Source of the DNA: Lineus longissimus
Lineage: Eukaryota; Nemertea; Pilidiophora; Heteronemertea; Lineidae
DNA length: 64,000 nt
Reading direction: 5' to 3'
NCBI RefSeq assembly: GCF_910592395.1
Contig: NC_088311.1
Span: 16,432,501-16,496,500 of the forward strand
Shown here: positions 10,201 to 20,855 of the stretch, piece after piece
How positions within the stretch are numbered: position 1 is the stretch's first letter
How the letters are laid out: each line of letters opens with the position of its first letter
Notes under the pieces: generated by a model
What the model saw: only the letters and a program-made list of their open reading frames with translations
Told to the model about the DNA's origin: nothing
The model's database searches: none
Position numbers and translations under genes: made by a program

Positions 10201-11652
10201 ATGGCGAAAAGAAAAAGGGTTAATGCAAAAAAAATTCGTAAAGAGAAGCAGATTACTTATAGAAACAGAATGTCAAAAAGTGCAGCGCAGAAAAGTCAAC
10301 ATTCTAATTTTCATAATGTCAAAAATGCTGATCTTCCTGGCCCTTCCACTTCAAGAGAGACTGTACAATCAGCATTTGAAACAACGGTCACACCTCGACT
10401 TCAGCTTCAGGCATCTCATCACCAAGGTTCTCAGTTCTTTTCAGAAGACTTAGCTGGAAAACAGTGCACAGCTATGGCCTATGTTGCAATACTCTACTCC
10501 AATGCCAAAGGTACAGCCACACTGTCAGAAAGTGATATTGATAGCATACTTTCTCTTGGAGATGACATGTATAAGGCAATTCCACACCAGCACGACTACC
10601 TTGAATATTCTGAACTTCCCTTGGCGGTCTCAATTCCTGCTCTGAATAGGTCAATTAAAGCTAAATTTGGTCCAATCTTCTATGGCATACTGAATCATAC
10701 TCATGATATTGATCAAGACATGGTCTCTCATTGTCTTCAGTCTGCTCTGTCAAAAGCTCTGAGTTCTGTTTATGCTGGGTGTCTGTTGATAGCAGCTGGG
10801 TTCACAGTATCTGTGATTCGTCACTTGGATCAGTACATCTTGTTTGACTCACATAGTCGAGATATTGATGGTCATGTTACTGACAATGGTACTGCTGTTA
10901 TGCTTTCGTTCCCAAGCATTCAGGACATTGTACATCATATTCATTGCTTGTACTCTCCAAATTTGTCTACAGAATTTAATGTTGTCCCTGTTGCCATTGT
11001 ATCCTACCTACCAATACATAAACCTCAACAGTCAAGTTCAACAGAATCTGCCCCCAGTACATCACATAGATCATTACCATCTGGAAATCAAAGTGATCGT
11101 CTCATGCAGGCTTACCTCATGGATCAAAAAAAAAAGGCTAAATTGCCCAAAAGACTGAATACTTGTTCTTCAAAACTTCATTGTGAAATCAGGAAATCAA
11201 ACCCAACAGGAAAGTATACCAGTTTTTCGCAAGAAAAAGAGCCAGAAATGAAGAGGTCATACCGTGACAGCACTGAATACAAGGAAAGAAACAAGCGTCA
11301 AATTAAGGCAAAATATCAGGGAAATCTTGAATATAAAGAAAGGAAGAAAGAGCAGATGAAAGAGTACATAAGGGCAAGATATCAAGGGAATTTTGAATAC
11401 AAGGAAAAGAAGAAGGAGCAAATGAAAACTAGATGTCAAGATGATAAGTACAAAGAAAAGAATAGGGTAGCAAAGAAAAGACTGTATCAAAATGACGCTA
11501 CATATCGTGAAGAAAAGCGGGCTAAGCAGACCAAAGCTAACAAAGATACGACAAAGACATTGACAATTGATGGTGCTATCAAAATGTTCCTTGATGCAGT
11601 GAAAAATGGTCCCGAGTATGTCTGCACTGTGTGTCATCGACTACTTTTCTAG
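10201..11652 (+). CDS. Helentron protein, N-terminal part: cysteine-protease-like domain
   Basis: 483 residues beginning MAKRKRVNAK, a basic leader. Residues about 85-260 look like the OTU/C76-type cysteine protease module known from Helitron2/Helentron proteins: GKQCTAMAYVAIL puts a candidate nucleophile at Cys89, and YILFDSHSRD gives Asp216-Ser-His218, followed by GTAVMLSFPS. Residues about 355-455 are a Lys/Glu/Arg/Tyr-rich repeated segment (YKERKKEQMK-like units), probably helical. The frame then enters a Cys-rich motif, YVCTVCHRLLF, and stops at TAG (11650-11652). The next large ORF is in the same frame without any shift, so I infer that the stop interrupts one long polyprotein. The protease could also be a separate product. 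Catalytic assignment is from motif resemblance only. Confidence 0.8.
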   Translation: MAKRKRVNAKKIRKEKQITYRNRMSKSAAQKSQHSNFHNVKNADLPGPSTSRETVQSAFETTVTPRLQLQASHHQGSQFFSEDLAGKQCTAMAYVAILYSNAKGTATLSESDIDSILSLGDDMYKAIPHQHDYLEYSELPLAVSIPALNRSIKAKFGPIFYGILNHTHDIDQDMVSHCLQSALSKALSSVYAGCLLIAAGFTVSVIRHLDQYILFDSHSRDIDGHVTDNGTAVMLSFPSIQDIVHHIHCLYSPNLSTEFNVVPVAIVSYLPIHKPQQSSSTESAPSTSHRSLPSGNQSDRLMQAYLMDQKKKAKLPKRLNTCSSKLHCEIRKSNPTGKYTSFSQEKEPEMKRSYRDSTEYKERNKRQIKAKYQGNLEYKERKKEQMKEYIRARYQGNFEYKEKKKEQMKTRCQDDKYKEKNRVAKKRLYQNDATYREEKRAKQTKANKDTTKTLTIDGAIKMFLDAVKNGPEYVCTVCHRLLF

Positions 11653-14600
11653 AACCAAGTCGTCCCTTGTAATAGAACTACTTACTCATCTACTCCTGAA
11701 AAAGAGACAAATGCTAACATGTGCCTAACCGGCAAATACGTACATGAATCCTGTCAGTGTCCTCCAGTATCAGAACCTGCCAATCAAGAACTTTCAAACA
11801 GCCCCTGCAAAAGATGTATGAAAGAATGGATTTGTGATGCTTGTCACAACTCATTGAAAAATGATAAAATCCCCACATTAGCAGCAGTGAATGGATTGCA
11901 GATTGATGAAATCCCCAATGAGTTGCAGGATCTCAACTTCTTGGAACGGCAACTTCTTGCACTCCATATTCCATTTGCAAAAATGTATTCTCTTCCTAGA
12001 GGTGGTCAAAAAGGTGTCACTGGTCCAGTGATTTGTGTCCCTTCCAATGTCAGCAACACTATTGAAACCCTCCCTAGGCAAATGAATCAGTCTGCATTCA
12101 TCCAAGTCAAATTGAAAAGGAAATTAGAGTACAGAGGATATGTATCATACCAGTTGATTCGTCCAAATAAACTGAAAATGGCACTGCAATACCTTGTAGT
12201 CAACAATAGCCTTTACCACAATGTGCATTTGAATACCACCTGGGAGCAAGAGAATTATCCATCAAATGAAAATCTTGTTCAGAGAACGGAATGTCTGCCA
12301 GATGAAGAGTCAGAAATTCAAACTACATGTGACTCTGAAATGACTCGCAATACTGAAACTCATTCTGACTTATCACCAAATACCAGTGCATCTCCAAATA
12401 TCCAAGGAATTTCAGAAGACTCTGCAGATCACGGTGATCATCTCATTACAGAAAATACAAATGATGAAGAAAATCATGCCGGTACAAGTTATGCTGCTGC
12501 CTCCTGTACTAAAAAACCTTCATCCAGTGAAGAAAAACCTGATGGAGTACCAAACCAAGTCCCAGATCCAAATGAAAGCAATCCTCAGTACATGATGCCT
12601 CTGGACACATGCCTTCAACCTGTCGACATAGCACAGGAGGTTTTGGACCAACAAACCATTTACTGTGTTGCACCTGCTGAGGGAAATCGTCCTGTTTCAA
12701 TATTGAATGTAAAGGATGTTGAAGCACTTTCATTTCCACAACAATTCCCACGTGGAAGATATCACTACAACACAGAGAGAATGGTCAAAATTGGCCTAAA
12801 CCCTTACTTTAATGCCAGGCTTTTCAATGTTGACCCAAGGTTTTCATCTGACAATGCATACATTTTCTTTGCACAGTATATCAGTGAACTGACCCAAATT
12901 CTCTCCAATATTTCCATCGCAATGCGAAAGGGCTCACCTCACACTCGCACTGGCACGAAAATAACTGCCAAGATGTTGACTAACAAAGATGCTGTACGAG
13001 AAATTCTCAAATCTGACAAGGGTTTCCGATTTCTCCAACCAGTTCGAGGAACACCTCCATATTGGGAACGCACCCTGAAGGATTTGTTTGCCATGATCAA
13101 ACAAATTGGTATACCAACATGGTTTGTTACCTTTTCTGCAGCAGATCTCAGATGGCCTGAGGTGCTCCATGCTCTCCTGTTGAACTCGTCAGACCCAAAA
13201 CGAAACATTGAAGACCTCTCATTCCAAGAGAAAAGCAAACTTCTTCAAGAGAATCCAGTTCTTGCTGCAAGAATGTTTGACCACCGTGTGCATGTACTCT
13301 TTCACCAGTTGCTCTTGAGTAAGGCTGAACCACTTGGTAAGGTAGTTGACTACTTCTGGAGAACTGAATTTCAGTGTCGAGGATCCCCCCACATACACTG
13401 TCTCCTCTGGATTGAAAATGCCCCAAAGTTGGATGAAGATAGTGATGAATTAGTGTGCGCATTCATAGATAGGTACATTTCAACTGAACTGCCTGATGAA
13501 GAGACTGATCCAGTACTTCACCACATCATCAAACAAGTACAAACTCACAGCAGAAACCATTCCAAGTCATGTTTCAAAGGTAGTGGATCAAGGCAGTGTC
13601 GTATTTGCAGATTCCTCTTTCCGAGGCCACCCATGCTGCATACAACCATTTTCAGACCTAAGCCCAAAGAACCAGATGTCACACATGAAGAGCCAGATGT
13701 CCCACATGAACAGACAGAGAATTCTATGGTAACAGATGAGTCCTCCAGTCCATCTCCATTACATTCACCTGATGTACCTTCACAAGAGGACAGTGTTGAT
13801 TCTGCCACAAATCGCATAAATGAAAAGAAAGCAAAGGCTAACCTGCAAAAAGTGCGCGACCTTCTTGAAAAAATTGCTTTTGATGCAACAGAGGTACCCA
13901 CCATTCAAGAACTTCTTGCTGATGCAGATTTGAGCATGGAGGAATATACAGAAAGCATAACTGTGTTGTCCAGAAAAATTTCAATACAACCGAAGAGGCA
14001 ACCAAACGATGCATGGGTTAACAATTATAACCCTGACTTGCTCAAAGCATGGAACGCTAACATGGACATCCAGTATGTTACTGATGCATGGGCCTGTGTT
14101 ATGTACATCCTGAGTTACATCAGCAAAGCAGAACATGAGATGAGTGCTCTTCTGAAACAGGCTCAAGAAGATGCCAAAACAGGAGATTGTGATATTGTCA
14201 AAGAAATGCGACACATCGGCAATGTGTATCTCCAGAATAGAGAGGTCAGTGCCCAAGAAGCTGTGTATCGAGTAACTGGAATGAAACTGAAAGATTGCTC
14301 TAGACAAGTCATCTTTGTACCCACTGACCCAAATCCAACCAAAATGAGTCTCCCTTTGAAAACTATCCAGGCAAAGTCTAAGGCCGACTCAGATGATATC
14401 TGGATGACTTCTGTCGTCGACCGATACAAGGCAAGACCAGATCAACCCCCTTTTCCAAATATGTGTCTTGCATACTTCGTTTCCTACTATAGAGTTCTTA
14501 CATCACTCACTGCCAAGCAGTCAGAAAACGCTCAACAGAATGCTGACAATGAAGTTCCTGACAATGAACACCAGCAACATGATTCCTCACCAATCATTCC

Positions 14601-17277
14601 GCTGCAAAATGGAAAAGGGTTCATACAGAAGAGGTCCAGGAGCAATCCTGCTATTGTAAAGACAGCTCGCTATCCACGCCTGAAATATCCTGAGAAATAC
14701 ATCCACAACCTCCTGTCATTGTACTTGCCATTCTCTACAGATAAACAGCTTGGTCCAAAACCATTTGAAACATTCGAGGATTTCTATGACAATGCTGCAG
14801 TTAAACTACCCGGATCTGATGTGCCAGAAAGGGTCAAGGTCATTGTGGAAACAAACAGACGAGAGTTTGAGTTAGCGACAGCTTCAATAGACATAGCCAT
14901 GGAACAGCTTCGGGAAAATCCAGTCCTGGAGGATGCATGGGCACAGCTTGCACCATCAACAGAAACTGAACGTTCAGAAACCAACGCTGAAAAGGAAGAT
15001 GTGTCTCAGGATGAAGTACTAGAAAATGAGAATATACAAGAACTGTCTAATTCTACACGTGATGCTGGTAGCCTTGGTGCAGTTGGTATAGAATCTACTT
15101 CAGAAGAGCACTCGGCTGAGCAGATCAGAAGCATACTCCAATCACTGAATGAAAAGCAAACTACAGTCTTCAACACTGTACGACGCTGGTGTCTGCTTAA
15201 GAAACAAGGTGCAAATCCTCCTAGTCTACAGTGCTTCATCTCTGGATCAGCAGGCGTTGGCAAAAGTCATCTCATCAAAGCAATTTATTACGAAGCCAAA
15301 AAACTGCTGCAGTCTGTTGCTGACAACCCTGGCAACACTACCATACTTCTAACTGCATCAACTGGTACTGCTGCGTACAACATCAATGGACAAACATTGA
15401 ACAGTGCCCTCTCGATACCAAACAAACGCCCGATACCTGTTAGAGGTCTTGCAGAAACTACGATGAACACCCTCCGAGCATCCCTCTACAACTTACAAGT
15501 ACTCATCATTGATGAAATTTCAATGGTTGACTGGACCATGTTGTACTATGTGGATTCCCGACTGAAACAAATCACAGGCAACAAAGAACTATTTGGGGGA
15601 ATCTCAGTACTTGCACTTGGTGATTTCTACCAGCTTCCACCTGTCAGGGCAACGCGTCTCGTCACTATGAATAAAAAAGATACGCGCAACATCTGGACAT
15701 CAAATTTTCAGTTGATTGAACTTACTGAAATAATGAGACAACAAGAAGAAGCCAACTTTGCCCATCTCCTCAATCGTATAAGAACCAGAGAAAAGACAAC
15801 CCCACTTCAAGATACAGATGAAGCCATTGTCAAATCCCGCGTGATTCAATGTACACCTTCAGATCCAGATTATCCTTCAGAAGCACTACATGTATATTCG
15901 ACAAAAAAGGAAGTTCAAGCTTACAATGTGAGCAAGCTGTACCAACTACAAGACACCACTGTTGTTACACTGCGGGCTGAGGATTCAAGACACAATAAAC
16001 TGACAGGAAATGAAAGAGGCACTGCATCCAGTCAATCAGCCAAAGGGGATGACATTCCCAAGTCAATAGAAATTGCCCTCAATGCAAAGGTCATGCTGCT
16101 AAGAAATTTGGATGTCAGTGACGGTCTTGTAAATGGTGCTATTGGAGTAGTCACCTCGATTTTACCATCATCAAATAACAACAAACTCCCGCCAGCAATA
16201 GCAATTCAGTTTGATGACCCAAAAGTTGGCAAGAAAGCTATGAACAATAACAAATACAAGAGCTCCATCCCTGCTGGCTCAGTTCCCATCGAACCAATTC
16301 AGGTTAAACTTGAAAATACTAACATCACCAGAACTCAGTATCCATTAACATTAGCATGGGCATGCACCATTCATAAGACACAGGGCAGAACTATGAAAGA
16401 AATAGTAGTCTCTCTAAAAACCATCTTCACTGCTGGCCAAGCATATGTTGCACTTAGCAGAGTCACTTCAATTTCTGGCCTCCACTTCCTTGATTATGAT
16501 TCCTCAACTATATATTGCTTCCCTGCCGTAAAAGAAGGCCTAGCTGAAATGACCAGGTTACCAGACTGTTCTCAGCATCCACTACGTGTCAGCTATCCTA
16601 CTGCTGTCCAAATAATTCACCATAACATTGAAGGACTCAACCCTCATTTTCATGACCTGCAATATAACCATGACGTTCCATATTCAGATGTACTATGCCT
16701 GACTGAAACATGGTTACAGACTGAACCACCAGATGCCTTGCACTTGCCAAATCTCATCCTGTACTACAATAATAGGTCAACATCATATGCAGAAAACTCA
16801 CCATTTTACCAAAAGCAGCGTGGTGGCGTAGCAGTTTATGTCAAGGAGAATCTCCTGTCACAGCAACTTGATCTTGGAGTCACTAATCTTGAATATCTTG
16901 CTCTTCAGATATGTAAAGAACAGACTACCTTCCTTGTGATAGTTATTTACCGCCCACCTTCATATCAATCTGCTCCATTCTGCCAAGTCTTGCAAAGAAT
17001 GCTACAGGCAACTGACTCGATCTCTACAGATCATGTAGTCATCACTGGAGATTTCAATGAAGACCACCTCCAAGTCAACACATCCACTCCAGTGAAATCC
17101 CTCCTACAGTCAAAAGGATTCATACAACTCATCGATGATCCCACCACCACAGAAGGTACATTGATCGACCACATGTACATCAAAACTCAAGGAAATAGCA
17201 AACCTCTACAATTTGGTGTCCTGTCAACATACTACAGTTACCATGACCCCATCTATTGTGTGATTTCAGATTACTAA
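11653..17277 (+). CDS. Helentron replicase: DUF6570-like, HUH Rep, PIF1 helicase, EEP endonuclease
   Basis: The rolling-circle transposition protein of a Helitron2 element. The first Met after the stop is at 11719; numbering from it gives 1,852 residues. In order: Cys-rich and DUF6570-like region (1-130; CKRCMKEWICDACHNSLK, PFAKMYSLPRGG); low-complexity linker; Helitron_like_N/Rep nickase (about 340-830) with HUH motif RGSPHIHCLLW (His558, His560) and paired tyrosines in MYILSYISK (Tyr796, Tyr800); SF1 PIF1-type helicase (about 1140-1610) with Walker A GSAGVGKS (Lys1182), Walker B IIDE (Asp1265), GDFYQLPPV, HKTQGR and YVALSRV; EEP endonuclease (about 1633-1852) with HHNIEGL, LTETWL, VIYRPP, TGDFNED (Asp1778) and YSYHDP. 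All core catalytic motifs look intact. The reading frame has no other break over 5.6 kb, suggesting a young copy. Transposase function is inferred from motifs. Confidence 0.93.
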   Translation, partial: NQVVPCNRTTYSSTPEKETNANMCLTGKYVHESCQCPPVSEPANQELSNSPCKRCMKEWICDACHNSLKNDKIPTLAAVNGLQIDEIPNELQDLNFLERQLLALHIPFAKMYSLPRGGQKGVTGPVICVPSNVSNTIETLPRQMNQSAFIQVKLKRKLEYRGYVSYQLIRPNKLKMALQYLVVNNSLYHNVHLNTTWEQENYPSNENLVQRTECLPDEESEIQTTCDSEMTRNTETHSDLSPNTSASPNIQGISEDSADHGDHLITENTNDEENHAGTSYAAASCTKKPSSSEEKPDGVPNQVPDPNESNPQYMMPLDTCLQPVDIAQEVLDQQTIYCVAPAEGNRPVSILNVKDVEALSFPQQFPRGRYHYNTERMVKIGLNPYFNARLFNVDPRFSSDNAYIFFAQYISELTQILSNISIAMRKGSPHTRTGTKITAKMLTNKDAVREILKSDKGFRFLQPVRGTPPYWERTLKDLFAMIKQIGIPTWFVTFSAADLRWPEVLHALLLNSSDPKRNIEDLSFQEKSKLLQENPVLAARMFDHRVHVLFHQLLLSKAEPLGKVVDYFWRTEFQCRGSPHIHCLLWIENAPKLDEDSDELVCAFIDRYISTELPDEETDPVLHHIIKQVQTHSRNHSKSCFKGSGSRQCRICRFLFPRPPMLHTTIFRPKPKEPDVTHEEPDVPHEQTENSMVTDESSSPSPLHSPDVPSQEDSVDSATNRINEKKAKANLQKVRDLLEKIAFDATEVPTIQELLADADLSMEEYTESITVLSRKISIQPKRQPNDAWVNNYNPDLLKAWNANMDIQYVTDAWACVMYILSYISKAEHEMSALLKQAQEDAKTGDCDIVKEMRHIGNVYLQNREVSAQEAVYRVTGMKLKDCSRQVIFVPTDPNPTKMSLPLKTIQAKSKADSDDIWMTSVVDRYKARPDQPPFPNMCLAYFVSYYRVLTSLTAKQSENAQQNADNEVPDNEHQQHDSSPIIPLQNGKGFIQKRSRSNPAIVKTARYPRLKYPEKYIHNLLSLYLPFSTDKQLGPKPFETFEDFYDNAAVKLPGSDVPERVKVIVETNRREFELATASIDIAMEQLRENPVLEDAWAQLAPSTETERSETNAEKEDVSQDEVLENENIQELSNSTRDAGSLGAVGIESTSEEHSAEQIRSILQSLNEKQTTVFNTVRRWCLLKKQGANPPSLQCFISGSAGVGKSHLIKAIYYEAKKLLQSVADNPGNTTILLTASTGTAAYNINGQTLNSALSIPNKRPIPVRGLAETTMNTLRASLYNLQVLIIDEISMVDWTMLYYVDSRLKQITGNKELFGGISVLALGDFYQLPPVRATRLVTMNKKDTRNIWTSNFQLIELTEIMRQQEEANFAHLLNRIRTREKTTPLQDTDEAIVKSRVIQCTPSDPDYPSEALHVYSTKKEVQAYNVSKLYQLQDTTVVTLRAEDSRHNKLTGNERGTASSQSAKGDDIPKSIEIALNAKVMLLRNLDVSDGLVNGAIGVVTSILPSSNNNKLPPAIAIQFDDPKVGKKAMNNNKYKSSIPAGSVPIEPIQVKLENTNITRTQYPLTLAWACTIHKTQGRTMKEIVVSLKTIFTAGQAYVALSRVTSISGLHFLDYDSSTIYCFPAVKEGLAEMTRLPDCSQHPLRVSYPTAVQIIHHNIEGLNPHFHDLQYNHDVPYSDVLCLTETWLQTEPPDALHLPNLILYYNNRSTSYAENSPFYQKQRGGVAVYVKENLLSQQLDLGVTNLEYLALQICKEQTTFLVIVIYRPPSYQSAPFCQVLQRMLQATDSISTDHVVITGDFNEDHLQVNTSTPVKSLLQSKGFIQLIDDPTTTEGTLIDHMYIKTQGNSKPLQFGVLSTYYSYHDPIYCVISDY

Positions 17278-17448
17278 TGACTAAATCATCTTCTTTCCAT
17301 TCCAGAACATACACCTACAGCAGTTGAGTCCCTTCCACTTTATAGATTATATCCCATTTGTATAAGATTATATGCGACAATAGCCTGCAAAAAGACACAA
17401 ATCTACCAACCTAATAAAATCTCCTACCTCTATACTTTCAGATTGAAA

Positions 17449-19123
17449 ATGGACATCAAAAAACTTATGAAAGCCGGCGGCCATGGCACCATCGTAAAGG
17501 CTCCCCTCAGATTTAAGCTAGTAACCATTGGCAACAAGAAAACGTTCGAAAACAAACAAGGCAACAACACAGAAATGTGGCCAGTCGCCATTGTGGACAG
17601 GGAAGCCTGTACTAAACTGTACATTTACGACAAGCATCTCTTGGCCAAACTTAAACCTGCTCATCACTATCTAATGACGTCTTATACGCCTAAACATACC
17701 ACGCATATCACAACGAATAGTACCACGAAGATCTTTCCAACGGCGGATTTCTTCGTACCAGCACCCCTCCAGGAGGAAGCCAGGGAACTTGTGGATCCGA
17801 AACCGGTTCCTACTACGTCCATTTCAAATGCAGCATCTTCGCCAATCAAATCTAGGGTGACTGTTTCAGGGACCATCATTCAGGTATGTTACAACACCAT
17901 GGAATGAGGAATCCTCTCTAAATTGTTACATTTTGAAACGGGAGCCATTACCCTTTTTTCAAAAATAACCATATAATTCAGAGGAAGCTTGGAACCCATG
18001 CATGCCGAGAATGACCAAAGAGATTGTTAATTGCCTTGCCCTAGCAAAGACAACCCTGTCTATCTCAATATTATACAAGATATTGGCTAATCAGTTACAA
18101 CGCATGCACATTACATAAACAGCACTGAATGTCAGCACTGAATCAGAATGTCGCCCACTGCTCACTCTGTATCTGTACTCCTCAGTTTCACTTCAACATT
18201 CCATATTGCCATGATATGGAATCCTATAGAATCATATGGAATTACATGCAACATACATGTATCTACAAATTCTGTCCTGTCAAATATTCCCTGTTCAACC
18301 CCCATACATGTACAGGCACTGTTATTCCCCATACTAACCCATTATACATTCCAACTTTCAGCTTGATGCCTCCAGAAACGTAACTTTAAAGAATTCACCA
18401 CAGAAAGTGAAGATCCAAGATTTGCAACTCCGTGACAGTACAGGACAGATCAAATGCTCGCTCTGGCGAGATTGTGCTGAAAATGACCTCAAGGCTGGTG
18501 ATTACATACAAATGCATGTAAACTCGTTCCAATCTCAGGCAAACTTGAATTCCACTGATGCTACTGCCATCAAGGTAAGTTAGATGACTGACTTCTCCAG
18601 TTTCATAGAAATCAATTTAGCAACACATGATTGTAATACTATCTACTACATCAACCAGTTCAAATGCAAGGAAATGAAATCATAGAACATCATCACCATC
18701 CAAATACCTTCACTGCTGCCATGATGCCCAATCAACAATGTACTCCAGCATTGTGCAGAAAACAACACATCTAATCCATCTTTACAGGATGGCCATTATA
18801 ACCCCAGTTTTGTATTTTGACTTGTGCACCACTTCTCTTTTGAATAAACCTTATAAACCGTACCCCTTTTGATCTTTCAGCACATTGAAGAGCCTCCAGT
18901 AAACTTGGAAATAGAAATTATTGCAATAGACAATGCAGAACTAGAACATGAACTTTCGATGCTGGTACAGCAAAATGAAGAAATAACAAGCATGATGGTA
19001 CCTAAGGAACTCTTCCTCAACACTCTACATTGCGCAACCATCGACGAAGCCCATGACCACCTCCCAGCCGTCGCACAGGTCACTACAAAGAACAACAACG
19101 TCACAGCTTTAAGCCTTCAATAA
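17449..19123 (+). CDS. RPA-like single-strand DNA-binding protein of the Helentron, three exons
   Basis: Exons 17449-17883, 18362-18574 and 18881-19123 join in frame to about 296 residues. Every junction is canonical and phase 0: CAG/gtatgt, tttcag/CTT, AAG/gtaagt, tttcag/CAC. The peptide has OB-fold character of the RPA70 type found in Helitron2 elements: KAPLRFKLVTIGNKKTFENK, MWPVAIVDREACTKLYIYDK, then VKIQDLQLRDSTGQIKCSLW and LKAGDYIQMHV. It probably coats the displaced strand during rolling-circle transposition. The first ATG lies eight bases after a ctttcag acceptor-like site, so a 5' untranslated exon upstream is possible. It follows the replicase stop by 171 bp on the same strand. The intron model is from splice signals and frame only. 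Confidence 0.75.
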
Positions 19124-19203
19124 TCCGTTCTGGCAAACAGCCATATTTTTGTATTCTTGCAAATCAAAACTTGTAAATAGGTGCTTCCACGAAATCGGAC
19201 ACT
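19112..19203 (+). repeat. Helentron 3' segment, copy shared with 35178-35279
   Basis: The end of the RPA coding exon (the stop lies in cttcaataatccg) and the next 80 bp match 35178-35279 with only a few differences. The match resumes at 20855-20900 versus 35290-35340, so element copy b (19212-20855) lies between two parts of a once continuous sequence. Confidence 0.85.
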
Positions 19204-19211
19204 TCTACGAA

Positions 19212-20855
19212 ATGAAACGGCCAGGGGCCATTGTGCTCACCTTCGGAATATTTAGTAGACAATTAATTCATGCTAGTTACAGAAAGTGTTACTTCAGTAT
19301 GTAGCCAAATAAAAAAGTTTTATGAGGTAAAATCAAAAACCATGTGCAAGTACATGTAATACTGTATGGTGGGTTAGCTGGTCCCATGTTCATCAGACTG
19401 GTACTATAATCACAATTCTTAAAGTTTTCAGATTTGGGCCCAAGGTGGCCAAGTTGAGAATCAGATTGGACTGGAATGTGTTATCTGAGGTTATCTGACC
19501 TATACGGCCATGTATACCCAGTTTCAGGTTCATAGCTTCAGTCGTTTTAAAAGAAACGTGCCAAAGTTACACTCTAACAGCCAATTTTTGCCGTTTGACC
19601 TCCGTGACCTTGAAAAGTAGGTCAAATTAAAAACCCGTACGATATATGATGTATCCTTGCTATGAGTACCTACGACAAAAGTTTTATCGAAAACAAGTCA
19701 TAAGCAAGATATCACACTTTTAAGACATCCACATTCGGCCCCCTGGTGGCCAAGTTGAGAATCAGATCGGACCGAAATTCAGCACCAGAGGTTATGTGAT
19801 ATAGGGGGTTGTATGTACCAAGTTTCAAGTTCATAGCTATAGTGGTTAAGAAACGTGCCATAGTTTACACTCCAATGGCCAATTTACGCCATATGACCTC
19901 TGTGACCTTGAAAAGAAGGTCAAATTAAAAACCCGTATGATATGTGATGTATCCTTGCTATGATTACTTACAACAAAAGTTTTATCAAAAACAAGTCACT
20001 AATAAGCGAGATATCACACTTTTTAGATATCCACATTTGGCCCCCTGGTGGCCAAACTGAGAATCAGATCGGACCGAAATTCAGCACCAGAGGTTATCTG
20101 ATATAGGTGGTTATATGTATTAAGTTTCAAGTTCATAGCTTTGGCGGTTAAGAAACGTGCCATAGTTAGACTCAAATGGCCAATTTACGCAATTTGACCT
20201 CTGCGACCTTAAAAAGTAGGTCAAATTGAAAACCTACCTGATATATGATGTATCTTCGCTATGAGTACATACCACAAAAGTTTTATCGAAAACAAGTCAT
20301 TAATAAGCGAGATATCACACTTTTTAGATATCTACATTCGGCCCCCTGGTGGCCAAGTTGAGAATCAGATCGGACCGAAATTCAGCACCAGAGGTTATGT
20401 GATATAGGGGGTTATATGTACCAAGTTTCAAGTTCATAGCTATAGTGGTTAAGAAACGTGCCATAGTTTACACTCCATTGGCCAATTTACGCCATATGAC
20501 CTCTGTGACCTTGAAAAGAAGGTCAAATTAAAAACCCGTATGATATGTGATGTATCCTTGCTATGAGTACTTACAACAAAAGTTTTATCAAAAACAAGTC
20601 ACTAATAAGCGAGATATCACACTTTTTAGATATCCACATTTGGCCCCCTGGTGGCCAAACTGAGAATCAGATCGGACCGAAAATCAGTGTCAGGGGTCAG
20701 CGGACATAGGGCATTCTGTGTACCAAGTTTCAAGTTCATAGCCCCAGCAGTTAAGAAACGTGCCACTGTTAGGATACGACGACGACGACGACGACGACGA
20801 CGCCGCCGACGACGGACACAGCGGTATTATATAGACTCCCCTAACGGTGAGCCAA
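19212..20855 (-). mobile_element. AGGTGAGC-family element, copy b
   Basis: Starts atgaaacggccaggggccat followed by tgtgctcacc, which is the reverse complement of the right end of copy a, and ends in a (GAC)n tract and ggtgagcc. The body holds about five units of roughly 300 bp, each with ggccccctggtggccaa, atcagatcggaccgaaa, gaaacgtgccatagtt and tgacctctgtgaccttgaaa. It has more internal units than copies a or c, so unit number varies within the family. Confidence 0.75.
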
